NCBI GenBank assembly: GCA_010279815.1
Contig: QEOQ01000707.1
Location: 8,567-72,566 of the forward strand
DNA: 64,000 nt
Source of the DNA: Brachionus plicatilis
Lineage: Eukaryota > Rotifera > Eurotatoria > Ploima > Brachionidae
Reading direction: 5' to 3'
Position numbers and translations under genes: made by a program. Positions within the stretch are counted from its first letter, which is position 1. Each line of letters opens with the position of its first letter. Shown here in pieces: positions 1-10,669 of the stretch. Below the pieces are notes generated by a model. That model was given only the letters and a program-made list of their open reading frames with translations, made no database searches and was not told the DNA's origin.

Positions 1-304
1 TGCCCCTGTTTTATTTTTGATTAGATCATTAAAATTTCTTTATTTTTATCAATAAAGATACCTTGTTTTAGCTTTATTTGGAATATGTAAAATATTTTTT
101 CAATTTTTGTTCCAAAGTTTACCAATTTGGAAAATAAAATTTTTTTTTTGACAAATCTAACTTAACAATGCATTCTTTTTTAAATAAATCAATGTTAAAT
201 GAAACTAAGCAAAAAAAATTTTTCCCTTACTAGAGTTTCCTTAAAATTGATAAAGATTTCTAAGTTTTTAGGAATTCAGGATTTAAATTTTTATTTAAGA
301 AAAT

Positions 305-615
305 TTGTTACTCTTCCAACATTTTAGATCAAGATACTTAAAACAAACACTGTTGATTCGACTTTTTGAATTGAGTCAGAGATATGTTGGAGCAGGGCTG
401 AGTAATTCTGTTACAAAGGTTGTCAGACTGGTGAAAGAATATGGAGAGGGTTCCGATTCAACACATATCCACATACTCTTTATTCAATTTTTTTATAATT
501 TATACATTTTTCAATTTTTATTTTTTTATTTTATTTTACTATGTTCTTCTCAGTTTTGATTTGTTTTTTAATCTGAAGAAGCTTTAGCTCGACACAGCTT
601 AACAAAAAAATAAAT
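305..615 (+). pseudogene. LINE 3'-end fragment (RT C-terminus plus 3' tail)
   Basis: The reading frame at 340-470 gives a peptide with the pattern LFEL.QRYV....S.SV...VRLVKEYGEG. A closely similar C-terminal peptide occurs at 27160-27240 directly after a recognisable LINE motif (KFLGITFD), which is why this is read as the end of a non-LTR retrotransposon ORF. It is followed by an AT-rich 3' region and a tail segment near 566-615 (AATCTGAAG..GCTTTAGC..GACACAG, then A/T-rich repeats) seen at several other places in the window. No upstream catalytic domain is present, so it is a 5'-truncated dead copy. Confidence 0.55.
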
Positions 616-870
616 AATTAATTTAAATTAATTTTCAATTAGCTACAATTAAATAAAGTCTAAAGCTATTGTTTTACGATTCATTTTTATTATTTGCTAC
701 ACTTTTACGATTCATTCTTTTTTGTGCTATACTATTTCGATTCAATAATATTTATTTTTAAGAAAAATAAGGCAAAAAAAATCAAATAGCTTTTAAAATA
801 GGTAATGAAAATGTTTAGATAAAGCTATTCTCTAATTTTTGTTTTTTTAGTTTGTCAATTTTTACATAAA

Positions 871-1080
871 TAACGTAATTATCCGAATTTAGTGACATGT
901 CTGGTGTGATTGCAAATAACTTCCACAGCCTTACGGTTAAACTCGACTTGCTCGAGTCGCGGTTATTTTTACTACTACAACTTTGTCATAAATTTTTTAG
1001 TGACATGTCACTATAGAATCACTTACAGTTATAGAAGCATGTCACTAAAATAGAGTACTCTATTTTAAAGACATGTCACG
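871..1080. mobile_element. MITE copy interrupted by a second insertion
   Basis: It starts like the intact element at 4814-4932 (ACGTAATTATCCGAATTTAGTGACATGTC) and ends with the same right half (GTCACTAAAATAGAGTACTC...GACATGTCAC). Between the two halves lies about 100 bp that the intact copy lacks, including a short palindrome around AACTCGACTTGCTCGAGTCG near 930-960. After the insert the GACATGTC-type end motif is repeated (TTAGTGACATGTCACTATAG). It is either an insertion into the MITE or a longer sibling. Confidence 0.6.
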
Positions 1081-2160
1081 GTAAAGGTTAAGAAATGATT
1101 TTTGAAAAAATTCTTTTTTTTATAATTTAATTTTAATTTTGTTCTATTTTGAATCGATATGACTCAATTTAAAGAGTTCATTTTTGCAGTGTTAAGTTTC
1201 TGAAATGACTTTAAAAAAAAGTTAATTTTTTTTTAAATAAATATTTTTAAAAGTATTGTCACAATATCATTCAGTTTTTGTCTGTCTAGAAGTAAAATCA
1301 ATACATAATGTGAATGAATTTTAATTCAAATTAAAGAAAAATTAAGATTTTTTTTAAGAAAAAGGTTGATGATCTTTAATATTTGAAAAGAAAAATCCAG
1401 ACTTGTCCAAATTCAGAGAAAAAAATCCAAAAATGTTTGTCACAACTAATGACCGACAATATTTTTTAAAAGACTTAAATATTTTCAGACTTGAATTTCA
1501 AAATATTTGCAGGTGACAAAACATAAAGTTACTCAAAAAAGATCTTTAAACTGTTCGAATTTTAGAATAAATAACTTAGAAAATAAGTGTAATTTAAACT
1601 TTTCGAAAGATATTAACAGATTTTAAGAAAAACATTAACTTTTCTAAAATATTTTGCCGGATTTTTTATGAGCAAAATATCGTCAAAAGTCAAGACTAAA
1701 CTAAGATTTTATATTTTATTTTTTTTTCAGACAAAATTACAACTTAGACAATTTTTTTAGTTTGTTGATTTTTATTTGAAAGAAATTGATCAATTAAGAT
1801 TGTAAATAAATTAACTTTCTTTTAAAAATCATTTTTTTTAAGACATTTATTCCTCACCAATGGACATGAATGCTTTTTTGTAAAATTTTGCGTTTTTCCA
1901 AAATTATCCTTAAAATTGATGATAAAATTTAGCAGAAATAAGTGATTTTTCTATTAATCTGTGTAACCCTTTATCAAAACTTTTGGTTTAAATCTCTTTA
2001 CTTTTAACTTTATTCAAATTCAAGATTAAAGCCTTTCATGAAAAGAAACTTATTTTACTCCATTTGCTTAATTGAATCTATGTGAGTATTTTGTGTTTTT
2101 AAAAAAAGAACATCTTATCATGCTATCTTTGTTGTAAAAAAAACTATTTTAAATTATGTA

Positions 2161-3425
2161 AATCGGGGATCAGGTTGCAGAGTAGCTTCTCTTGACGCCG
2201 AGAAAACCTTTGACAAGGTTTGCCAAGATGGTATTTTTAATAAACTGCTTTCTAAATTTCATATTTCATACTGAATACTTCTTAAAATCTACTATGACTC
2301 ATCCTTAGCTGTTGAATACCTTTCTGATCAACTTGATTCAGCACCCTTCAAAATTGAATCTGGTGTTAAGCAGGATGGAGTAATCTCTTCTTTTCTCTTC
2401 AACATATTCATCGACGATCTAATTGAAGATTGTTTAAAACAGGAAATTGGTGCTCAATTTAAAAATATTAATGCCTCAATAATAGTATATGCTGATGACA
2501 TTATCCTCATTAGCTCAAATGCCTCTCATCTTCTTAGACTTTTGAACATTTGTAGCCAATTTAGCACAAAATGGAGAATTAAATTTAATCCCTTAAGTCT
2601 CATATAATAAATTCTGGTCTTCTACTATTTAAGTCAGAATTCATGATTCAATTGTGCAATTGAAAAGTTCAAAAAGGTTCAGAAGATCTTCTTTGGACTT
2701 TCATACTTTATGCACAATATCGGCACTCATTCTCTTGACTTAAAATTACTCCTTTACAAAACATATTGTCTCTCACAATTCACATATGGACTTGAAACTC
2801 TTACTCTAAATATTGGGACTATAAACAGTCTTAATATTTTTCAGAATAACCTTATAAGGCAAATGTTTAAACTAAACCCAACGTGCCGCATGTCCAGAAT
2901 TTTGAGGAACTTTAAATGTTCTCAAAATTATATTTTATCGATTCAAAATAATTCAACTTTCTCTCATTTCAAATAATGAACATAATATCTTTTGAATCGC
3001 CTACAAAAAATTCTTTTTCAGCAGATATTGCGATCTTAACAAATCATTTTAAAGAAAATTTTCACACAATCTCTAAAAAGGAATTCAAAAACAGTCTTAA
3101 AATGGAACTTACCACAAAAGATTGGATTTCTGGATTCCTTAAAAGGAGCTTAAATAGATTGATGAGATCTAATATATTACACCAGTTAAAAAAAAAACTC
3201 ATAAGAATTGATATCTTGCTATTTCTTCTGTCATTCCTGCACAGATCAATACTCAAACATTTTGCACCTGTCACTAATTAAAATTTGTCTATTTTAATTG
3301 TATTTTATAGTTTATTTTAACTTATTTTACTTTTATCTTATTTTTTTACATTTTTATTTTATTTTTCTTTAATCTGAAGGAGTTTTAGCTTGGCACAGAT
3401 AAAACAAATAAAAAATAAATAAGAA
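2161..3425 (+). pseudogene. degenerate non-LTR (LINE) retrotransposon, reverse transcriptase part
   Basis: The frame at 2161-2600 reads as the palm of a LINE reverse transcriptase: a block with SLDAEKTFDKV, then SGVKQDGVISSFLFNIFIDDL, then the catalytic YADDIILIS near 2488. There is an in-frame stop after the first block (about 2271) and stops with a frameshift near 2606-2610. After the break, 2710-2975 and 2976-3281 look like thumb and C-terminal parts. The tail at 3369-3420 (AATCTGAAGGAGTTTTAGC.TGGCACAGATAAAACAAAT) matches the 3' tail seen at 566 and, inverted, near 8515. No endonuclease domain is visible upstream, so this is a 5'-truncated, inactive copy. YADD-type RTs of the Jockey/CR1 group look like this; the exact clade cannot be settled by eye. 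Confidence 0.8.
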
Positions 3426-4382
3426 TTATTATTGTTTTATTTATTTCTTAAAATAGGAGATAAAAAATTATTGACATTTATCAGTATTTATAAATCTTAA
3501 AAAAAATTAACTGAGAGAATAATTTAATAAAATTATAAAACTTAAACTAAGTAAAAAATGTAGAAAAATAAGGTTTTTAAAATTTGTCTCTCTTCTAAAA
3601 TATCTCAAAATTTTCTATAATAAGTTATTCACTAAATATTTTTTAAAGAATCTGTGAAGAAACTACAAAAAATCTCTAAACATGTTTTGAAAAGGTAAAC
3701 AGATTAAGCATTTTACAGAAAAAATAGAGAAAAATTAAAGATTTTTTTATTCACATTATTTTATTCAGAGAGTTTTTTAGTCTTTAGAATCTCGATTTTT
3801 TAAAGCGATGAGAATTAGAGATATTTTTAAAGAAAGAAACTAAAAAAAATCTGTAAAAAATTTTGACAAAGATATCTGTAAAAAAAAAATAGCATTTTAA
3901 AGAGAATTTAGAGAAAATGTAGAGATTTTTTATCTATATAATCACTATTTTTTCTTCAAAATAGGTCAAATTATATATTTTATTTTAAAGAATCTTTAAA
4001 GAAACTCTAAAAAATCTCTATAAAATGTTTGACTGGGTATACAGGAAATAAAAATGATTAAATAAAAAATCAATAATTTGAGATTTATTTTTTTGTCTCT
4101 ACCATATAATCTAAATAGAATTTTATCTTGCAATTTGTAAATTTTTTAACTTAATTGTTAAAATTCTGTCATCGCTTATTAAAAAACTTAGATATTTAAG
4201 AGAAGAGATAATTTTTAAAATGTCTCAGTCTTTATTTTTTGATGTAGTTTAAGTTTTGTTATTACATTAAAATATTCTCTCATTTAATTTTTTTAAGATT
4301 AAACTTTAAGACTTTTTAGAGAAATAAAAAGGAAATTTTGAAACTGGGTACACAGTCACACATTTGATAGAGATCCTTTGTA

Positions 4383-4526
4383 CAGTACGTTTCTGAACAA
4401 AGTTGACAGTTTTTTGAGCACTGCGCAAGCAGCTCTAGAGCGTTTTATTGAACATTTATTTTTGTTCTAGCGCAGCTCTAAAGCATGTGCTTGAGCAAGC
4501 TGTCAACTATGTTCAGAAACGTAGTG
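4383..4526. mobile_element. 144-bp hairpin MITE, TA target duplication
   Basis: A near-complete inverted repeat: the left end CAGTACGTTTCTGAACAAAG.. and the right end, as reverse complement, CACTACGTTTCTGAACATAG.., each about 60 bp and running through a GTTGACAG block and a GC-richer AGCTCTAGAGCG block. It is flanked by TA on both sides (4381-4382 and 4527-4528), the target duplication typical of Tc1/mariner/pogo superfamilies. It has no coding capacity. It sits close to the symmetry centre of the 9.1-kb inverted repeat. Confidence 0.75.
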
Positions 4527-4813
4527 TAGTTTTTTCAAAGATTCTTTAAAAAATAATTATAATCTGACCTATTTTGAAGAAAAAATAGAGATAAAAATAA
4601 ATTCATTAATGTATACAAAAAAATCTTTACTTTTTCTCTTTATATTCTTTATAATGCTATATCTGTTCAACCAGTCAAAAAGTTTTCAAATATCTTTAGG
4701 AGTTTCTATACAGATTCTTTAAAAATCTATGATGAAAAAATTATAAAGAAAATATTGAGATTTTAAGAGAAAAAATAATTTTTAAAGTGTCTCATTTTAT
4801 ATTTTTTGATGTA

Positions 4814-4932
4814 GCGTAATTATCCGAATTTACTGACATGTCATTATAGAATCTTTTACATGTTATAACAGCGTGTCACTAAAATAGAGTACTCTATTTT
4901 AAAGACATGTCACTCAATTCGGATGATTACGT
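4814..4932. mobile_element. 119-bp hairpin MITE with TA target duplication and a visible empty site
   Basis: Terminal inverted repeats of about 30 bp (left GCGTAATTATCCGAATT..GACATGTC; right, reverse-complemented, ACGTAATCATCCGAATT..GACATGTC), flanked by TA at 4812-4813 and 4933-4934. A paralogous stretch at 4190-4290 has the same flanks (TTTTTTGATGTA then GTTTAAGTTTT) with a single TA at 4245-4246 and no insert. That directly shows the insertion and the TA duplication. Confidence 0.85.
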
Positions 4933-5635
4933 TAGTTTAAGTTTTATTATTATATTAAAATATTTCTTTAATTATTAGAAAGTTTGCATGGAAATTCACA
5001 ATATAATAATATTTTTTATATAAGTTTTTTAAATCTAAACTTTTTTACTTTATTTGCTTTGTTTAGATTATCTATTCTCATCTAACAAACCCGAAGCTAA
5101 AAAAGGAAAAAATACTCACATAGATTCAATTAATACCATTAATACCTGAATACCTTTTGAGTAAATTTTTTAAAAAATTTCCGTGAAAAAAAAACAGCTA
5201 AAAATGGCAAAAAAAATTAAAATTTTTGCCCGGACTAATGACCGTTCACCAAAAAGTTGACGGTATTTTTATAGTTTTGATTGAATAAAGCAGCATGCTA
5301 ATTTGCTTGCTTTGGATTGATAGTGGTTACTTTTTTTATTGATAGGTTCCACAGTTCACTTAATTATTTTCCTATTTTTCAAGATACAGTAAGATCTACT
5401 ATTTAGAAGAAAATAATTAAATCATCATACGTGTGTTTAAAAGGTCATAAGTTCAAAATTAAGATATATAATCCATGCTATTACATTCTAGCAAATTAAC
5501 GCTTTTAAAAAAAATAACCTAATTACTTTCAAATTTTAATTAATGTAATAAGGAAAACCCTTTTATTTTTTTCACAACTGCTAAAAAGTCTTAAGTCGAA
5601 TCCGTGTACGAGTTTTTTTTTTAAGTTAGGATTTG

Positions 5636-5780
5636 GACTTTAATTTTATTTATTTTGTCTTAAACTAGACCTCCAAAATGGTGCTGGAACGGTAAAAAAT
5701 TGATGTGCCCGTGATCATGACTGATAAATGCTCATTTTACCGTTCCACTAAATTATTTTGACGGTACTAAAATTAAAGTC
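5636..5780. repeat. imperfect hairpin, possible decayed MITE
   Basis: GACTTTAATTTT at 5636 pairs with AAAATTAAAGTC ending at 5780, and an inner pair GGAACGGTAAAA (5686) / TTTTACCGTTCC (5735) is exact. The intervening sequence is unique and non-coding. No clear target duplication was found. Confidence 0.45.
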
Positions 5781-8296
5781 TTTGAGTTTATTTAAGACTT
5801 GTGACTCTTAAGCAACTCTTCTTTTTAATATTCTTAATTTTTTTAAAGTTTTATTGAAAATGTTTAACTTTTTGTTCATTTGTTTATTTTCAGATCTTTT
5901 AATTTAAAAATAAATTAATGTACTGTTTGGACGTCAAAACTAGTAATTTAACTAGCATCAGAGCAAAAGTATTGTTAATTAATTTCAGGTGATATAAAAA
6001 ACCATTGTGCCAATATCATCTGTTTATAATTTTTAAGAATTGGTTAGTCTTGATCAAAAAATTTAAATAAGTCTTTGTTCAAATTGCTAATTATTTTTCT
6101 TTTTCACAACTATATTTATTATAAATAAAAAGAAAAATATCATTTTAATCTAAATATATAGCTTTAAAGCAGCAATCATGATTTTCATCTTTACTATTTT
6201 AGTCCTTGAAAATTCAATTTTTTTTAAGCTCAAAATCATGTAAAAATCACAAGATCCTTTAAAATTTAGTTAAGTGATAAAATATATTTAATTTTTTATT
6301 TGTTGAATTTAGTAAAACATATTTTGTTTCATTATTAAAGTTTATGAAGCTCAATTTTTTTAAAATAAATTAATGAATTAATAATTTTTTTTAGTTTATT
6401 TGCTATGTTTAGAACATCTCTTCTCATCTAACACACCCATTCCCAAAAAAGAAAGCTTCGTACCTAGGATTTTCCTTTTAATTTGTTTAAATAGCTATTA
6501 AAGGAATAAAATATTCGGATCCTGACCAAATATACTCACATAGATTCAATTAGGCAAATGGAGTAAAAAAAGTTTATTTTCCTGCATGGCTTTAATTCAG
6601 ACTTGTTTTCAAGTCACAGTTTTAAGTAAAAGTTATGACTTGACTTAAATTTTTTTTTAAGTCAATTCAGTGACTTAAAATTTTTATTTTTTTTGACAAA
6701 TTAATCAAATAAATTATCCTGTATTTCCATTTATGTACAGTTATTGTTCTAGGAAAATATATTTAATGGAAGATCACAATAATTTCTACCTAATTCTCAA
6801 CTACTATAAAAATATTTTTTCCAGTCATTTATCATTCCTTAACATGGTCGTGAGATTTTGTTTCCATTCAATGAATTTAAAGACTATAATGCTAAAATTG
6901 CAAGAAAAGAAATGAAATATGAAGTATCTTTAAAGAAACTTTATAAAATCTTTATAAAATGTTTGACTGGGTATACAGGAAATGTAAATGATTAAATAAA
7001 ACATTTTATAAAATTATTCAGTATTCAATCTGCTTACAATGTTCACTTTGAAAAGTTAAAAATTCCTAATAAGCACATGTAATAGAAATAAAATCTTCAT
7101 CAATTATAAAGACAAACAAACAAGTATTTAATTATTATAATTACTTTCTTTTTTTAAAGCTTATTTCCATGAAAAACTTTTAATTTATTTTATTTTAGTT
7201 GGCTAATTTAACTTTATTTTTTATTTTTTATTTTATTCTAAGAAACTTTGCCTCGATATAGAAACCAATAAAAATTAAACCATATCAGTTGAACAACTAA
7301 TCTTTCCGAATAAAATATTTCGTTCAAAATAATCTTGCAAAATTTTTAAGAAAAGTTAATATTTTTCTTATTGATTTTATTGTATTTGTCAAAGCAATAT
7401 TTTATCGGGTTTTTTTCCTGAATTTGGACAAGTCTAGATTTTTCTTTTTTAAACTTTAAACTTAATCAGCCTTTTTCTTAAAAAAAGCTTTATTTTTCTT
7501 TAATTTGGATAAAAATTCATTCACTCAATGTATTGATTTCACAGGATACTTCTAGACAAAAAAAAACTGGATGATATTGTGACAAATCTTTTAAAAATAT
7601 TTATTTAAAAAAAAATTTGAATAATTGAAAAAAAAAAAAAAAATTTTTAAAAGTCATTTCAGAAACTTAACAATGCAAAAATGAACTCTTTAAATTGAGT
7701 CATTCAAAAACTACAAAATTAAAATTAAATTTAAAAAAAAGATCTTTTTCAATAGTTATTTCTTTACCTTATTCAAAAACTTATTTTTTCTAAAAAATAA
7801 AAATTAATGAATCGAAAAAGTGTAGCACAAAAAAAGAATGAATTGTAAAAGTGTAGCACACAAAATAAACCAATAAATAATCTTTCCTGATAAAATATTT
7901 TGTACATAAAAATCCTGCAAAACATTTAAGAGAAGTTAATATTTTCTTATTAAAATTACACTAATTATTTAAGCATTTTTTGTAGAATTCGAATCTTATA
8001 GAACAGTTTCAAAAATCTTTTTTGAGTAACTTAATATTGTGTTACCTGAAAATTTTTTGAAATTCAAGTGTTTAAAAAAATTTGGTCTTTTAATATAATC
8101 GTCGGTCATTAGTTGAGTCTAACTTTTTGGGATTTTTTTTCCTCAATTTTGACAAGTCTTGATTTAGAAAATATTTATGTAAAAAATGACAAACTAAAAA
8201 AACAAAAATTAAAACACATTTTTATATGACCATTTTCATTGCCTTTTTTAAGAGATGTTTGATTTTTATTTAACTAATTTTTTCTTAAAAATAAAA

Positions 8297-8440
8297 ATTA
8301 TTGAATCGAAAAAGTATAGCAAAAAATAAAAATGAATCGAAAAAGTGTAGCAAAAATAAAAATGAATCGTAAAAGTGTAGCAAAAAATAAAAATGAATCG
8401 TAAAAGTGTAGCAAAAAATAAAAATGAATCATAAAAAAAT
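8297..8440. repeat. about 30-bp tandem repeat, roughly five units
   Basis: Units of the form AAAAATAAAAATGAATCG (T or A) AAAAGTGTAGC repeat about five times. The mirrored position in the left arm (about 670-750) has only about three units, and a further pair lies at 7805-7865. The array therefore expanded after the inverted duplication. Confidence 0.8.
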
Positions 8441-8489
8441 AGCTTTAGACTTTATTTAATTGTAGCTAATTAAAAATTGAATTAAATTA

Positions 8490-8760
8490 TTTATTTTTTT
8501 GTTTAGCTGTGTCGAACTAAAGCTTTTTCAGATAAAAAAACAAATCAAAACTGAGAAGAAATTATTAATATAAAATAAAAAGATAAAAATTGAAAAAAGT
8601 TCAAATTAAAAAAAAAATATTGAATTAAGAGTATGTCGATATGTCTTGATTCGGAATCCTCTCCATATTCTTTCACCAGTCCGACAACCAATGTAATAGA
8701 ATTATTCAGCTCCAACATATCTCTAACCAGATTCAAAAAGTCGAATCAAGAGTGTTATTT
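8490..8760 (-). pseudogene. LINE 3'-end fragment, mirrored copy
   Basis: The reverse complement of this stretch corresponds to 340-610: the same LINE C-terminal peptide (SITLVVGLVKEYGED region) followed by the same 3' tail. It carries differences from the left copy, so the two arms have diverged. Inactive. Confidence 0.55.
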
Positions 8761-9525
8761 GTTGAATTTTATTTTTGTCTCTTGATCCATTATGTTGGAC
8801 ATAGTATCATATTTTCTTAAATAAATACTAAATACTTGATTCCTGAAAACTTAGGCATCTTTTTAATGATATAAAAACTAAAGTAATGTAATAATTTTTT
8901 GGCTTAGTTTCATTCAACATTGATAACAAAAAAGAATGCATTGTTAAGTTAGATTTGTCAAAAAAAAAAATTTTATTTTCCAAATTGGTAAACTTTGGAA
9001 CAAAAATTGAAAAAATATTTTACATATTCCAAATAAAGCTAAAACAAGGTATCTTTATTGATAAAAATAAAGAAATTTGAATGATCTAATCAAAAATAAA
9101 ACAGGGGCAAATTTTCAATGTAAATCCTGTATTCCTCTTTTCTGAAATATTAAAAAAATAATTTTGCATATTTCAACTTTTAGTGCGACCATTCAAACAA
9201 AATTATGAAAATGTTTTTTAATATTAAAAATTATTTTTTTTATGCTTATCTAGTTAAAGATGCAGCTTTTTTTTTAAAGATTTAAAAAATCATACGATAT
9301 TTCATAGATAATTTCAAACCAGAATCAGGAAGTTATGCGTCGACCTCTTCAAAGTTTAAACTTGAATAGAGTTGATATTACTCCAGTTCCAATAATAAAG
9401 AAAAAATTGTAGAAAATTATCAAAGCAGTACCGTTCAACCGGATAGTAAAGGAACCAGAAAGAAATACCTGTTTGAGAGGAATTCGGAAACAAAATTTGT
9501 TCTATATTACTATTTTAATAAAAGT

Positions 9526-9832
9526 GCGTGGATGAATTTAAAGATCTTTGAAGATTGGCTCGAAAAGATCAATTTAAAGTTTAAATCGCAAAACAGAAAA
9601 ATAGCACTTGTTTTAGAAAATTTTAGTGACCACAAGACAGAAAATAAGTTTGAAAACGTTGAGCTAAAGTTTTTTCCAGCTAACTGCACTTCGGTTATCC
9701 AGCCGCTTGATCTGAAATTTTTGGAACCAAAAAATTTTTTTTATTTTTTTTCCATTCATTCATTATGGAAACCTCTATATAACGAACACGTTTTTTTGGA
9801 ACGGAGTGATTTATTATAACGAGGTTCGACTG
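9526..9832 (+). pseudogene. pogo/Tigger-like DNA transposon, 3' remnant
   Basis: The frame reads W...IFEDWLEKIN, RKIALVLENFSDH and FFPANCTSVIQPLD, which are the conserved second half of the DDE_1 (CENP-B/Jerky/Tigger) transposase. The family's catalytic LDN motif is LEN here, so an acidic catalytic residue is altered. After QPLD the frame runs into a sequence (..TATATAACGAACACG...TTATAACGAGGTTCGACTG) that matches the classic pogo/Tigger terminal repeat, ending at 9832 and followed by TA (9833-9834). The 5' half of the element is missing, so it is dead. Confidence 0.7.
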
Positions 9833-10669
9833 TACATATTCTAAAAATAATAATTACAATAGCTACATGATATTTGTTGACAGAAATATCTGAGACAAAT
9901 TACGCCTAAAATCGAAACATTACCAAAAATTACCAAAAAAGTTAGATAATGGCATCACTTTAAGTCATTTTTATATTGGACAAAAGAATATAAGATAAAA
10001 AGGGTTTTAAAAAAATAAATGCAAACTGGTTAAATTTAAAAGATAAAAGTATGAAACGGGTTTTTTTTTCTGCCAATGCCAATTCATGCTCTGTTTTGCA
10101 TAGAAATTAAACCAGTTAAATGCTATTGAAAATATGTATTCTGACTAAATAATAAAATACTTTTACGAGTAATTTTTATTTTACTTTATATTTTTAGTTT
10201 TTTTTTAAAGGATCATTATTTGTGACACATCATTTCGGTTATTATACTGATAATCAGTTTCATTATCATGCTGGCTTTTTTTATGAAATTATGACAAAAT
10301 TTGATGGTTTATTTTCTGACCAGCCGACCGGTTTCAAATTTTTGTTAAATTGTTCAATTTATTCTAAATTCTAATAAAATTTCCTCACAAAACCAGAATT
10401 ATTCTTAAAAATATTTGATTTCACTCGAATTATAACCTCTAACTAGACGAAAACTTTTGATACCTTTTTAATTTATTTTGTCTTAAAAAAAAAAATTTTC
10501 ATAAATAAAATTAAAAATTAAAAAAAGTTAATAAAATTCTGAACAATTTAAATTAAGAACAGCCCAGGTAGCTATGGCAACAAAAATTTGATTTTAATGT
10601 TTCTTCAACTCAATTATTTAGTTATTTTAAACTTCTAGCAAATTTGAACCAAATCGATTTTTAATCAAA

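Larger units (their letters stand above)
1..9109. repeat. large imperfect inverted repeat, ~9.1 kb, with arms of about 2-2.5 kb
   Basis: The first bases of the window (TGCCCCTGTTTTATTTTTG) are found again as their reverse complement ending at 9109, and the match can be followed inward in blocks: 170-560 against 8545-8940, 560-760 against 8281-8540, 1130-1340 against 7520-7740, and 2040-2100 against about 6540-6580. The arms are therefore roughly 1-2110 and 6530-9109, with insertions and tandem expansions making the right arm longer. Both arms contain the same LINE 3'-end fragment in mirrored orientation, so the fragment was present before the duplication. The centre (2110-6530) holds a dead LINE and several hairpin elements. 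Because the left arm starts at base 1, the true outer edge cannot be seen. Confidence 0.85.

Noticed and set aside
6733..6915. 60-codon frame inside the right arm of the 9.1-kb repeat
   Set aside because: Lies in repeat sequence and shows no recognisable motif.
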